Below are positions 1 to 7,606 of a stretch of 64,000 nucleotides of DNA, piece after piece (position 1 is the stretch's first letter; the number at the start of each line of letters is the position of its first letter). Position numbers and translations under genes: made by a program. Under the pieces are notes generated by a model. It ran no database searches, was not told where the DNA came from, and saw only the letters and a program-made list of their open reading frames with translations. Source of the DNA: SAR202 cluster bacterium (GTDB taxonomy: Bacteria > Chloroflexota > Dehalococcoidia > Lucifugimonadales > Lucifugimonadaceae); the NCBI GenBank assembly GCA_009392215.1, contig VFGZ01000026.1, positions 186,001 through 250,000 of the forward strand. The letters run 5' to 3'.

Positions 1-413
1 TCCCGCCGAGTTAATACTGCTCTGGTTGCTGCATGGCGGAGTCGGTCGATTTCTTCGTTGACATCGGATTCCTTTTCGATGAACGTGTCCGATTGTGGGA
101 TGTATGCTTCTGGTTGGTAATAGTCGTAGTAACTGACGAAATACTGAACTGAGTTGTTTGGGAAAAAGTCTTGGAATTCAGCGGAAAGTTGGGCAGCTAG
201 TGTTTTGTTGTGGGCAATAACCAGAGTTGGGCGCTGTACTTCCTCGATGATTTTGGCCATTGTGAAAGTTTTACCCGATCCAGTCACGCCCAGTAGTGTT
301 TGGTGACGGAGTTTTCTTTTCAATCCATCGGCAAGTGCACTGATGGCAGTCGGTTGATCTCCAGTTGGTTGGAAGCTGGCCTCTATTACAAATTGTCCAG
401 TGCTATTTGGCAT
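1..413 (-). CDS. uvrB: UvrABC system protein B, N-terminal part (cut by window edge)
   Basis: This is the first 137 residues of UvrB, the helicase-like subunit of nucleotide excision repair that loads on UvrA-marked damage and recruits UvrC. The ATG is at 413-411. The fragment contains the family N-terminus with a [11 protein letters not shown] Q motif, the Walker A loop GVTGSGKT (about residues 43-50), the [10 protein letters not shown] helicase motif Ia, and the [12 protein letters not shown] sequence that forms part of the DNA-gripping beta-hairpin of UvrB. The C-terminal three quarters lies outside the window. No convincing Shine-Dalgarno sequence precedes the ATG. The identity is secure because this combination of motifs is specific to UvrB. 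Confidence 0.96.
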   Translation of the reverse strand, partial: MPNSTGQFVIEASFQPTGDQPTAISALADGLKRKLRHQTLLGVTGSGKTFTMAKIIEEVQRPTLVIAHNKTLAAQLSAEFQDFFPNNSVQYFVSYYDYYQPEAYIPQSDTFIEKESDVNEEIDRLRHAATRAVLTRR

Positions 414-609
414 ATGGGAATTTTACTCTGTAGTGATCCTTGGCATGAGTTTTATAAAGCGTTCATCTAGGGAAAGTAGACGAGTTCGTGGGAGTTTGTT
501 ACTTCGCCGGTTAATGAATTAATATCTAAGTTATGACTGTTGGATATTTGCGCATTCTGCTTAGTGTGAGATTATTTGAACTTGCCTAAAAAGGAACTGG
601 AGAACATCG

Positions 610-1575
610 ATGGCCAAATTGAAGGTAGTTATTGGAACTGATCATGTCGGAAGGCAGTACATTGACGATTTAATTGACACCTTTCCTGAAATTGATTTCA
701 TAGCTGCATATGATCCCAAGAACCATCAAGAGGCCATTCGTGATGCCGATGTCTTTTTTGGGTGGCCAGATGGTCAGGCTTTCTCCGCAGCTCGACAATT
801 AAAATGGATCGCCTGTCCTGGTATGGGAATCGACAAGATTGTCGCGTATCAAAATATAGTTGACTCGGACGTGCCTATCACCAATGCTCCGGGGACCCAT
901 GTCACATCGATGGGTGACCACGTCATAGGAGCCATGATTGGTTTGACACATCGGTTTCAAGAGGCCTTTGAAGATCGCAAAAAGAAAATATGGGACACGC
1001 AAAAATATGCCTCGCGCATAACTGAATTAACGGGGACAACAGTTGGTATATTCGGTCTTGGAGCGATCGGTAGGTCTGTTGCAGACCGCGTCGCTGCTTT
1101 CGGAACGACTACCTTCGCAATCGATCCAGGCCCGGCTAACGTTCCTACTAGCGTACGTGAGTGTTGGAACCTAGATCGAATAGATGATTTGTGCCGGATA
1201 TCTAACTTTCTCGTGATCGCAGCACCAGTTCTAGAAAACACTCGAAACTCGATTGACGCTCGTCGAATAGCATTGATGCCTAAAGGAAGTTATATCATCG
1301 TTATTTCTCGAGGAGAGATCGTGGATGAAGATGCCATGTGTGATGCATTGGAATCTGGTCATCTCGCTGGAGCAGCTTTGGACGCAACAGCGGTAGAGCC
1401 ACTTGCTCAAACTTCCAGACTTTGGAGTCTTGAGAATGTGATTCTGACTCCTCATTCCTCTGCTTTAACTCCCGAATTATATGAGATGCGGCGCCAGGCT
1501 TTTAAGGCAAACCTTCGAAAATTTTCAGTTGGTGATCCGCTAGAAAACGTTTGCGATAAAACTGCAGGCTTCTAG
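610..1575 (+). CDS. D-isomer-specific 2-hydroxyacid dehydrogenase (NAD(P)-dependent)
   Basis: This 321-residue protein belongs to the D-2-hydroxyacid dehydrogenase family, cytosolic enzymes that interconvert 2-keto acids and D-2-hydroxyacids with NAD(P)H. The Rossmann loop GLGAIG is at residues 149-154. The catalytic triad expected for the family is visible: Arg234 (in VISRGE), Glu263 (in AVEPL) and His282 (in LTPHSS). The ATG is preceded by GGAG at 599-602 with a 7-nt gap, which supports the start. It stands alone, divergent from uvrB and convergent with the next gene. The substrate cannot be read from sequence; glyoxylate/hydroxypyruvate reductase or phosphoglycerate-dehydrogenase-like activities are the usual options. 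Confidence 0.9.
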   Translation: MAKLKVVIGTDHVGRQYIDDLIDTFPEIDFIAAYDPKNHQEAIRDADVFFGWPDGQAFSAARQLKWIACPGMGIDKIVAYQNIVDSDVPITNAPGTHVTSMGDHVIGAMIGLTHRFQEAFEDRKKKIWDTQKYASRITELTGTTVGIFGLGAIGRSVADRVAAFGTTTFAIDPGPANVPTSVRECWNLDRIDDLCRISNFLVIAAPVLENTRNSIDARRIALMPKGSYIIVISRGEIVDEDAMCDALESGHLAGAALDATAVEPLAQTSRLWSLENVILTPHSSALTPELYEMRRQAFKANLRKFSVGDPLENVCDKTAGF

Positions 1576-1614
1576 CGTTATTCGTTGGAACTGTTAGAGC
1601 TTTTACACTATCGG

Positions 1615-2400
1615 TTATGTTCTTGATATTTGGTATTCGGAACGTTTCGCCAGCACCACTATTTCTTCACTTTCTTCTCTCAATTCCTCACCTTCGAAAT
1701 TTCCCCACATTTCGAGAATTTCCAGACCAACTAGATCACATAATTTAATAACTTGTTCAGGATGAAGATAGCGAACCAGCACATCTAATTCTTGCCGACG
1801 CAATGAATTCCCATTTTGGTCAAGTTCTTCGACTATTTGGGTTCCGTGGTTTAATTGCTCGACTGTATCGAAATGATTCTTGGCCGTTAAAACGTATCTG
1901 CCTCCATCTGGCCTTTCCACCACTTCAAGTAGAAATTCTTCTTCAGGATCTTCTGCAAGCATCTGTGGGTCGGGGTAGAAAATATTGAACGCCATTGTTC
2001 CTTTGGAAGTGAGGTGAGTTGCAGCACAACACAAAGTACTTAACTGATCTTCTTCGGTAGTTGCCAACAGCAGCGTGCGGGCTGGCATTATTACAACTGG
2101 AAATTGACGCTTCAAGTCGAAATTTCGCATATCAGCCTGTATTAAATTGAGACTGCCATTTAAAGGTGCAACCGCCAAAGCTTTTCGCTTAGCCACTCTG
2201 AGCATGGGCTCAAACAGATCAATGCCAACTACTTCCATACCAGCTTGGGCGAGTGGTAAAGAAACTCGCCCGGTGCCCACACCTATTTCTAGGATGGGTC
2301 CTTGTAAAGAATTACATATGTCATGGTAGAAATTGAGCTCAGTTGGATCGGATCCAGAGTAAAAAATATCGTACCAATCCGCCCAGGCAGCGTAGTTCAT
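1615..2400 (-). CDS. Class I SAM-dependent methyltransferase
   Basis: This protein of about 261 residues has the class I methyltransferase fold. Motif I (LEIGVGTGRVSLPLA) lies about 40 residues from the start and binds S-adenosylmethionine; an acidic residue follows strand 2 (VVGIDLFEPM), and a motif II-like QADMRNFDL comes later. The N-terminal YAAWADWYDIFY stretch resembles small-molecule methyltransferases of the ubiquinone/menaquinone-related type, but the substrate is unknown. I prefer the ATG at 2400; an in-frame GTG at 2406 would add two residues. It lies about 20 nt downstream of the aldolase on the same strand, so the two are probably co-transcribed. Confidence 0.82.
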   Translation of the reverse strand: MNYAAWADWYDIFYSGSDPTELNFYHDICNSLQGPILEIGVGTGRVSLPLAQAGMEVVGIDLFEPMLRVAKRKALAVAPLNGSLNLIQADMRNFDLKRQFPVVIMPARTLLLATTEEDQLSTLCCAATHLTSKGTMAFNIFYPDPQMLAEDPEEEFLLEVVERPDGGRYVLTAKNHFDTVEQLNHGTQIVEELDQNGNSLRRQELDVLVRYLHPEQVIKLCDLVGLEILEMWGNFEGEELREESEEIVVLAKRSEYQISRT

Positions 2401-2421
2401 CGCCACGATTTCGGCATGGCC

Positions 2422-3192
2422 TTAAATTCTCCCAACTGTTTCCATGAAATGACGACCGTAAGAACTCATGAATGTCGGGATATGCGTGTAGTGGTACATG
2501 ACGCCGTTTTCGGTATGTTGTTGTGCTTGCTCAGCTGAGCCTGGCGTACCCGACGCATGGCCTGAGGCATGGATTTTGTCGAATATGTCCTTGATAGTTC
2601 GTACAACGTCTGGGTGACCATTGTTCCCCGGATGTCCCATTGATTGTGCGAGATCGGTCGGGCCAACGAAAAAGACATCAATATTTTGCACGTTCAATAT
2701 TTCATCAAGATTTTCGACTGCAACCACGTCTTCAATTTGAACACATACCAGCATCTCATTATTCGCGCTTTTGACATATTCTGATACCGGTGATCCCCAT
2801 CCAAAATCAGCCATTCTTCCACCACCGAGACCCCGCGTTCCTTGCGGGTGATATAGGCACGCATCGGCTACTGCGCGGGCTTCATCGGCTGTATTTATGT
2901 GGGGTACTTGTACGCCCATGGCACCGCGGTCCAAGTATTTGTTAATTACCGATGGGTCGTTATTTTCCGGGCGTACTATTGGTGTAATTCCACGAATTTC
3001 GGCAGCCATGATCATAGGTCCTATGTTGTCTGCTGTGATTGACCCGTGTTCTGCATCAAGCATGACCCAATCAAAGTTCAACTCCCCAATCATTTCGACT
3101 ACATCCGGTGATGGGAACTGAACGGACACTCCATATGCAGGTTTACCCGATTTGATGATCTGCTTCATCCGATTATGGCGAATTTGGCTCAT
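2422..3192 (-). CDS. HpcH/HpaI-family aldolase (2-keto-3-deoxy acid aldolase-like)
   Basis: This 256-residue protein is a class II, divalent-metal-dependent aldolase of the HpcH/HpaI/RhmA family. Such enzymes cleave or form 2-keto-4-hydroxy acids to give pyruvate plus an aldehyde. Visible signatures are DAEHG at residues 46-50, the RPEN stretch near residue 74, GVQVPHI near residue 93, QIED at 152-155 (metal-binding Glu), and GPTDLAQSMG at 177-186 (metal and substrate binding). The length matches the family (about 250). It is first in a two-gene minus-strand unit with the methyltransferase. The exact substrate (rhamnonate, homoprotocatechuate or sugar-acid derivatives) cannot be assigned. Confidence 0.88.
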   Translation of the reverse strand: MSQIRHNRMKQIIKSGKPAYGVSVQFPSPDVVEMIGELNFDWVMLDAEHGSITADNIGPMIMAAEIRGITPIVRPENNDPSVINKYLDRGAMGVQVPHINTADEARAVADACLYHPQGTRGLGGGRMADFGWGSPVSEYVKSANNEMLVCVQIEDVVAVENLDEILNVQNIDVFFVGPTDLAQSMGHPGNNGHPDVVRTIKDIFDKIHASGHASGTPGSAEQAQQHTENGVMYHYTHIPTFMSSYGRHFMETVGRI

Positions 3193-3314
3193 AAACTAAC
3201 ACGCTCCAGTTGAAAACATAACTTTGGCAATAATAGGCCTGTGATTACTCATGTTTTATCAAAAATAAATCCGATGATTATCATTAGGCACAGATAAGAT
3301 TGTCTAATCGCATA

Positions 3315-3343
3315 TTGACATGACTCTGCCACTGGAAGAGAAT
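3315..3343 (+). promoter_or_regulatory. Candidate sigma-70 promoter upstream of the aminotransferase
   Basis: TTGACA at 3315-3320 matches the consensus -35 exactly. A GAGAAT hexamer (four of six matches to TATAAT) follows at 3338-3343 after a 17-nt spacer. It lies in the 266-nt divergent gap and points towards the aminotransferase at 3459. The -10 element is weak, so this is only a candidate. Nothing else was recognised in the gap. Confidence 0.3.
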
Positions 3344-3458
3344 TTTTGTTTCGTTACGATTTCGTTAATTATCCACATTACAACTTATTGGGTAGTTATC
3401 AGTCAATGAATTCAAATCGGTTTCACACTACATATCAACCTGAATAGGCTGCTCACTC

Positions 3459-4619
3459 TTGGCACAGCTCGCATCTCGACAAGCAAAACTGGGTACTGAA
3501 ACAGCGTTCGAGACTCTTGCTAAAGCCAAAGAACTCGAACGTCAAGGCAAATCGATTATTCACCTTGAGATTGGCGAGCCCGATTTCGATACTCCTTTGC
3601 ATATCCGAGATGCTGCGAAAAAAGCTCTTGATGATGGATTCACTCACTATGGTCCTTCGGCAGGTCAACTTGAACTTCGCGAGTCTATCGCTAAACATCA
3701 GACAGAACGCCAAGGCTATGACGTTCGACCAGATAATGTCATCGTGACACCAGGCGGTAAGCCGGTTATGTTCTTTACGATCATGGCTATGATTGAAAAG
3801 GGTGATGAGGTTATCTACCCTAATCCAGGATTTCCCATTTATGAATCGATGATTCGGTATATGGGTGGCACACCCGTACCAATGCAATTGAATGAGGAGT
3901 CCGGTTATAACACGGATATTGACGATTTCAAATCTCTTGTGACGCCGCGCACCAAACTCATCATAGTTAATTCACCTAACAATCCCTGCGGAAGTGTTAT
4001 TCCTGAAACAGATCTTCAACAAATTGCCGAAATTGCCATCGAGAATGACATCATCGTTATGGCTGATGAAATTTACAAAGACATGTATTACGGTGATCAA
4101 GAGCATGTCTCGATAACCAAATTCCCTGGTATGCGTGACCGAACGGTAATCCTAGATGGATTCTCAAAGAGCTATGCGATGACGGGATGGCGATTGGGCT
4201 ATGGAGTTTTTCCTGATTTCCTAGTTGAACCTGTCGTACGTCTGATGACTAATAGCGTGTCCTGTACTTCGGTATTTAGTCAAATGGCAGCGGTAGCCGC
4301 GTTGGAAGGACCTCAGGATTCTGTGCGGATGATGATGGAGGAATTTACCAAACGACGTGATCTTGTTGTCCAAGGGCTGAATTCACTTCCAGACATAACT
4401 TGCCCAGAACCAAAGGGTGCGTTCTACGCGTTCCCAAATATTCGATCGACAGGATTGAGCTCTGAGGAGTTTGCAGAAAAGGCAATGTATGATGCTGGAG
4501 TGGCCTTATTAGCAGGTACGGCATTTGGGCGATACGGGGACGGCTACGTTCGTATTTCTTTTGCGAACTCTCAGAAGAATTTGCGAGAAGCAATCGAACG
4601 GTTGCGACAGATTTTGTAA
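3459..4619 (+). CDS. Class I/II pyridoxal-phosphate aminotransferase (aspartate/aromatic type)
   Basis: This 386-residue protein is a fold-type I PLP aminotransferase of the aspartate/aromatic aminotransferase subgroup. The N-terminal pattern (KAKELERQGKSIIHLEIGEPDFDTP) and the NSPNNPCG loop at residues 171-178 are typical. The Schiff-base lysine is Lys237 in DGFSKSYAMTGWRLGY, which also holds the phosphate-binding Arg. It starts with TTG at 3459; no ATG is available before the conserved N-terminal motif, so a TTG start is required, although no Shine-Dalgarno sequence is obvious. Substrate specificity cannot be read: aspartate, aromatic amino acid or LL-DAP type activities are possible. It is a single-gene unit. 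Confidence 0.9.
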   Translation: MAQLASRQAKLGTETAFETLAKAKELERQGKSIIHLEIGEPDFDTPLHIRDAAKKALDDGFTHYGPSAGQLELRESIAKHQTERQGYDVRPDNVIVTPGGKPVMFFTIMAMIEKGDEVIYPNPGFPIYESMIRYMGGTPVPMQLNEESGYNTDIDDFKSLVTPRTKLIIVNSPNNPCGSVIPETDLQQIAEIAIENDIIVMADEIYKDMYYGDQEHVSITKFPGMRDRTVILDGFSKSYAMTGWRLGYGVFPDFLVEPVVRLMTNSVSCTSVFSQMAAVAALEGPQDSVRMMMEEFTKRRDLVVQGLNSLPDITCPEPKGAFYAFPNIRSTGLSSEEFAEKAMYDAGVALLAGTAFGRYGDGYVRISFANSQKNLREAIERLRQIL

Positions 4620-4921
4620 TTTCGTACACGCTGATATGCAATTTACATCGCGTGTTCTGAAATATATCTCCTCAAGCATGTTAGTAACTTGATTGCCACC
4701 TCTACATTGCGCTCAATATAGATCATAGATCGGTTTAATTTTTTCAGTTATTGCTTATCAGGCGATTTCCAAATCGACCTGCGGTAACTCCACCTTACCT
4801 GTGATCGTGTGAATCAGCACAAATGTTCGTAACTGGTGCAAAAAACCGTTTCAGGCAGCAGAACGTTTGTGCTAATTTGGCATGTAGCTCGACAATATTT
4901 TTGACTCTTAGATATGGAACA
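4620..4921 (+). other. Non-coding gap of 302 nt upstream of the FtsZ-like gene
   Basis: I see no gene, tRNA or clear hairpin here. An open frame running from an ATG at 4823 into the FtsZ-like gene adds 33 residues with no resemblance to FtsZ (several Cys and Phe), so I treat it as upstream sequence. It probably holds the promoter of the FtsZ-like gene, but no -35/-10 pair with normal spacing stood out. Confidence 0.5.
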
Positions 4922-5998
4922 ATGGAAATGCTTGCGAACCTAAATTCAACTTCAGCACAAAAGAAAATAACTCTTAAAGTCATCGGCGTTGGGGGCGCTG
5001 GTTGCTATTCCTCAGAACGCCTCAGTGCACTTTTCCCAAATTCCGTAGACGTGCTGAATTTGGACAGGAATATTAAACCTCTGGAGCGTCTTGGAGACGG
5101 GCAATTGTTGTACCTTCCGATAGGGGATGGAGGGTGGGCTGAGACAGATCATTTGCAATCACAATATTCAGAAATGGCAGATCGGGTCGGTAGTTTTATG
5201 CATGGAGCTGATGTCATATTGATCCTTGCTGGCTTAGGTCGTGGGATGGGATCTGTTGTTGCTCCTTTAGTAGCAGAGACGGCTCGTGAATCAGGTGCGC
5301 TGACCATATCGTCGATCAATATGCCTTTTGAATTTGAAGGTAAAATCAGGATAGACGCCGCGAAAAAAGCTCTTAAGCGTCTGCGTATCATCTCAGATTC
5401 CGTATTGGTTATGAAAAACGATGAACTATGTAACCCTTACGGCGATAAACTTCCCGTTCGTGAGGCATTACAAAACGCAGGCCGCAATATGGCCAATATC
5501 GTGCAAGATATTTTGAACCTATTATCCGCTTCCGAAAGTTGTATCGAACGGGTGAAATGTAATCTTGTTGGTAGCGATCAATCAACTGTAGTCTCAGCAA
5601 CTGCAACGGGTTTGCATGCAGGCCGATCAGCAGCATTAAATGCGTTATCGGATCTGTCAGTCATGCCTAATGCAATAAAGAATGTGCATCTACACATTCA
5701 GGGAGGGATAGGGCTTTCAGCAGGGCAGGCGGCTGAAGCTTTTGGTGCTGTGCGGAAAATTGTCGGACCCTATGCTGAGATAAACACGTCCACTCAGCGT
5801 GAAATGCTATACGGCCTTGACGTTAGAGTTACTGCTATGTTGATTGGGAATGACTTGGAACCCGTCGGAGAACCAACGAAGATTAGTAGATTCAGAGATT
5901 TATCAAGTGAGAAATCATTACTGATTTTTGAAAATCCTACTCCTGTTCGAAAACGTGCTCCAGTATTGCTGCCAACAGGTTTAACTAGAAGCGCTTGA
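4922..5998 (+). CDS. Divergent FtsZ/tubulin-like protein
   Basis: This protein of about 358 residues aligns by eye with FtsZ along most of its length. It has KVIGVGGAG (residues 19-27, nucleotide loop T1), a strand like ADVILILAGLG (96-105), then APLVAETARESGALTISSI and MPFEFEGKIR (134-143), the equivalent of the FtsZ TKPFxFEG motif, followed by KNDEL, like the FtsZ PNDxL. The tubulin signature GGGTGTG is changed to GRGMGS (106-111). The T7 catalytic loop (NxDxxD in FtsZ) reads about CNLVGSD (213-219). The C-terminal tail is short and lacks the FtsZ partner-binding peptide. I infer a paralogue of FtsZ with altered or lost GTP hydrolysis, possibly cytoskeletal or regulatory. I chose ATG 4922; a second ATG follows at 4928, and an open frame extends to 4823 without FtsZ-like sequence. 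Confidence 0.8.
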   Translation: MEMLANLNSTSAQKKITLKVIGVGGAGCYSSERLSALFPNSVDVLNLDRNIKPLERLGDGQLLYLPIGDGGWAETDHLQSQYSEMADRVGSFMHGADVILILAGLGRGMGSVVAPLVAETARESGALTISSINMPFEFEGKIRIDAAKKALKRLRIISDSVLVMKNDELCNPYGDKLPVREALQNAGRNMANIVQDILNLLSASESCIERVKCNLVGSDQSTVVSATATGLHAGRSAALNALSDLSVMPNAIKNVHLHIQGGIGLSAGQAAEAFGAVRKIVGPYAEINTSTQREMLYGLDVRVTAMLIGNDLEPVGEPTKISRFRDLSSEKSLLIFENPTPVRKRAPVLLPTGLTRSA

Positions 5999-6100
5999 AA
6001 ATGTTCTGATTGACTTGTTTCCCTAGACGTTGGACGCCATAAAACCGCATCATATGTCTTGGTGTGGGGTGTATTTTCAAATTACGAACGTCGTGGTGAC

Positions 6101-6117
6101 GGTCGATAAAATCGACC
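6101..6117. terminator. Small hairpin between convergent genes
   Basis: GGTCGAT-AAA-ATCGACC forms a perfect 7-bp stem with a 3-nt loop just past the end of the minus-strand regulator gene (stop at 6123) and after the FtsZ-like gene. Its position between convergent ends suggests a terminator, but there is no T-run on either side. Confidence 0.3.
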
Positions 6118-6122
6118 AGTAG

Positions 6123-7310
6123 TTACATCCCTACTTCAGCAGAATCTGGGTTTATCGTCGTATCATCAAACATGTAACCACTGCCTCTCACAGTTTTGAT
6201 TAACCCTGTATGTTTCTGGATGGTTTTCAGTTTCTTGCGAAGTCGGAATATTGCTACATCCAAAGCACGTTCAGACGGCTGTGTCCCTTCTCCCCAACAG
6301 GCGCTCAACAATCTTGCTGGTGAAACTGGCACGCCAGGTGAAGAGGCCAATGTGTGCATCAGCTGGAATTCGGTTGGTGACAGTGAAATTGCCGTACCTG
6401 ATAATTTCATTTGAACCAATTCTTCATTCAGCGAAAAACTGCCAATTGTCAGGTTTTTCATTATATTTTCCCGATTCCTGTTCTCGATCTCCGGAGTGTT
6501 TCTGATGTCGGAAGTCCGAAACCCTTCTTTAAACATGTTGGATACATTGTTCGGTGAAATGATGGACCTGAAGCTTAGGATCAATTCAAGTTGTTCGATT
6601 TCAGCTATGGTTGGCAATGTGGCTTTCTTGGTTAATGCATATAGTACACCGACAGTGTCTAAGCCATTAAAAATGGGAGAAACTATACCCTGCTGGAATC
6701 CTGATTGCTTGGCCCATCCTGGTATTGGAGCCGCTTCGGGGTGGTTGGTTGACATTACGATTGCTGCGCCTTGCCTGACAGCTGATGCTCCCGGTGAACT
6801 TTCCGTCAACGGCTCAAATTCTGCTTCGATATTGTTCGGTTGGCTGTCGCAACTCCAATATGAGGGAATCAGCGCACCATGTGTGTGTTGCAGGTTGAAA
6901 ATAATAACTGCATCGTAATTCGTTGCTATTCTTGCGGATATTGCTAATCGGGATTCTGCACTGCCCGGATCCTCCTTGTTCAATAATTTAACACCTTGAA
7001 GAATTCTAGTTGCACTAGCTTCTCCTGCAATACGATGCCTAAGTACTCGGATGTGTTTAGCGTTATCTATATTTCTCTTCAAGAGGACGAGGTAAATAAA
7101 GACACAACCTAAAAGTGTGATCAGATGTATTGAAGCGAGTAAGAAGAAATGTTCAGTAATTAGCAACCCTGCCAACGCAAGTGATACACCGACTAATAGA
7201 GACCCGACGGTTGCGACCCATTTTTTAGCTAGATAACTCAATGCCTGGGATAGAGCGGTAGTGATTGATAATGATGAATTGAGTTGTTTTGTTATTTGGA
7301 TGCTGTTCAT
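6123..7310 (-). CDS. Membrane-anchored GAF-domain regulator with C-terminal OmpR-type winged helix
   Basis: This 395-residue protein has two adjacent hydrophobic segments (about residues 31-51 and 55-77), a GAF-like sensory domain (about 118-248, with the GVLYAL-type strand), a hydrophilic linker, and a C-terminal OmpR/PhoB winged-helix DNA-binding domain (about 288-382). The DNA-binding domain is recognised by LSPTEFQLMHTLA, ERALDVAIFRLRKKL and KTVRGSGYMF. There is no receiver domain, so it looks like a one-component membrane-bound transcription factor that senses a cytosolic ligand or redox signal. ToxR/CadC proteins have the reverse order, with DNA binding at the N-terminus. The ATG at 7310 is preceded by AGGG with an 8-nt gap and is preferred over a TTG at 7328. 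Targets and ligand are unknown. Confidence 0.82.
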   Translation of the reverse strand: MNSIQITKQLNSSLSITTALSQALSYLAKKWVATVGSLLVGVSLALAGLLITEHFFLLASIHLITLLGCVFIYLVLLKRNIDNAKHIRVLRHRIAGEASATRILQGVKLLNKEDPGSAESRLAISARIATNYDAVIIFNLQHTHGALIPSYWSCDSQPNNIEAEFEPLTESSPGASAVRQGAAIVMSTNHPEAAPIPGWAKQSGFQQGIVSPIFNGLDTVGVLYALTKKATLPTIAEIEQLELILSFRSIISPNNVSNMFKEGFRTSDIRNTPEIENRNRENIMKNLTIGSFSLNEELVQMKLSGTAISLSPTEFQLMHTLASSPGVPVSPARLLSACWGEGTQPSERALDVAIFRLRKKLKTIQKHTGLIKTVRGSGYMFDDTTINPDSAEVGM

Positions 7311-7477
7311 GTTTAAAACCCTACCCAAATTATTATTGTTGTTACCTGTTTACGGTTGAACAGGCTTTAACGAATACTGTTCAATGCTTGCTAGATTTCG
7401 TAAACCTTCACGCCCGTCGTACACTTAGGTAGTAGTAATACACCTAAATCACTAATCTAAACTTTATTGAACTTCAC

Positions 7478-7606
7478 AAGGACAACACAACACTGGGTAA
7501 TCTAGGCAGACTGAAAGGTCTCATCGGGCGAGGTGACCGTAATAATCAAACAACGTCTGCAGAACCTGGTTCTCGCGCTGCAGCAAGCAGCCGTACCGCT
7601 CGTGAC
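7478..7606 (+). promoter_or_regulatory. Ribosome binding site and possible CTG-started N-terminal extension of the helicase
   Basis: The helicase reading frame stays open upstream of the TTG at 7607 as far as 7448. AAGGA at 7478-7482 lies 10 nt ahead of an in-frame CTG at 7493-7495. No ATG, GTG or TTG occurs in frame in this stretch, and no Shine-Dalgarno sequence precedes TTG 7607. Starting at CTG would add 38 residues that are basic, Gly/Ser/Ala-rich and similar in character to the helicase N-terminus. This is an inference from frame openness and RBS position. Confidence 0.45.

Noticed and set aside
3453..3887. 144-residue open frame antisense to the aminotransferase
   Set aside because: It overlaps the conserved aminotransferase N-terminus; no recognisable features.
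4823..4921. Longer N-terminus for the FtsZ-like protein starting at ATG 4823
   Set aside because: The 33 extra residues do not resemble FtsZ N-termini and have no ribosome site; the ATG at 4922 fits the family better.
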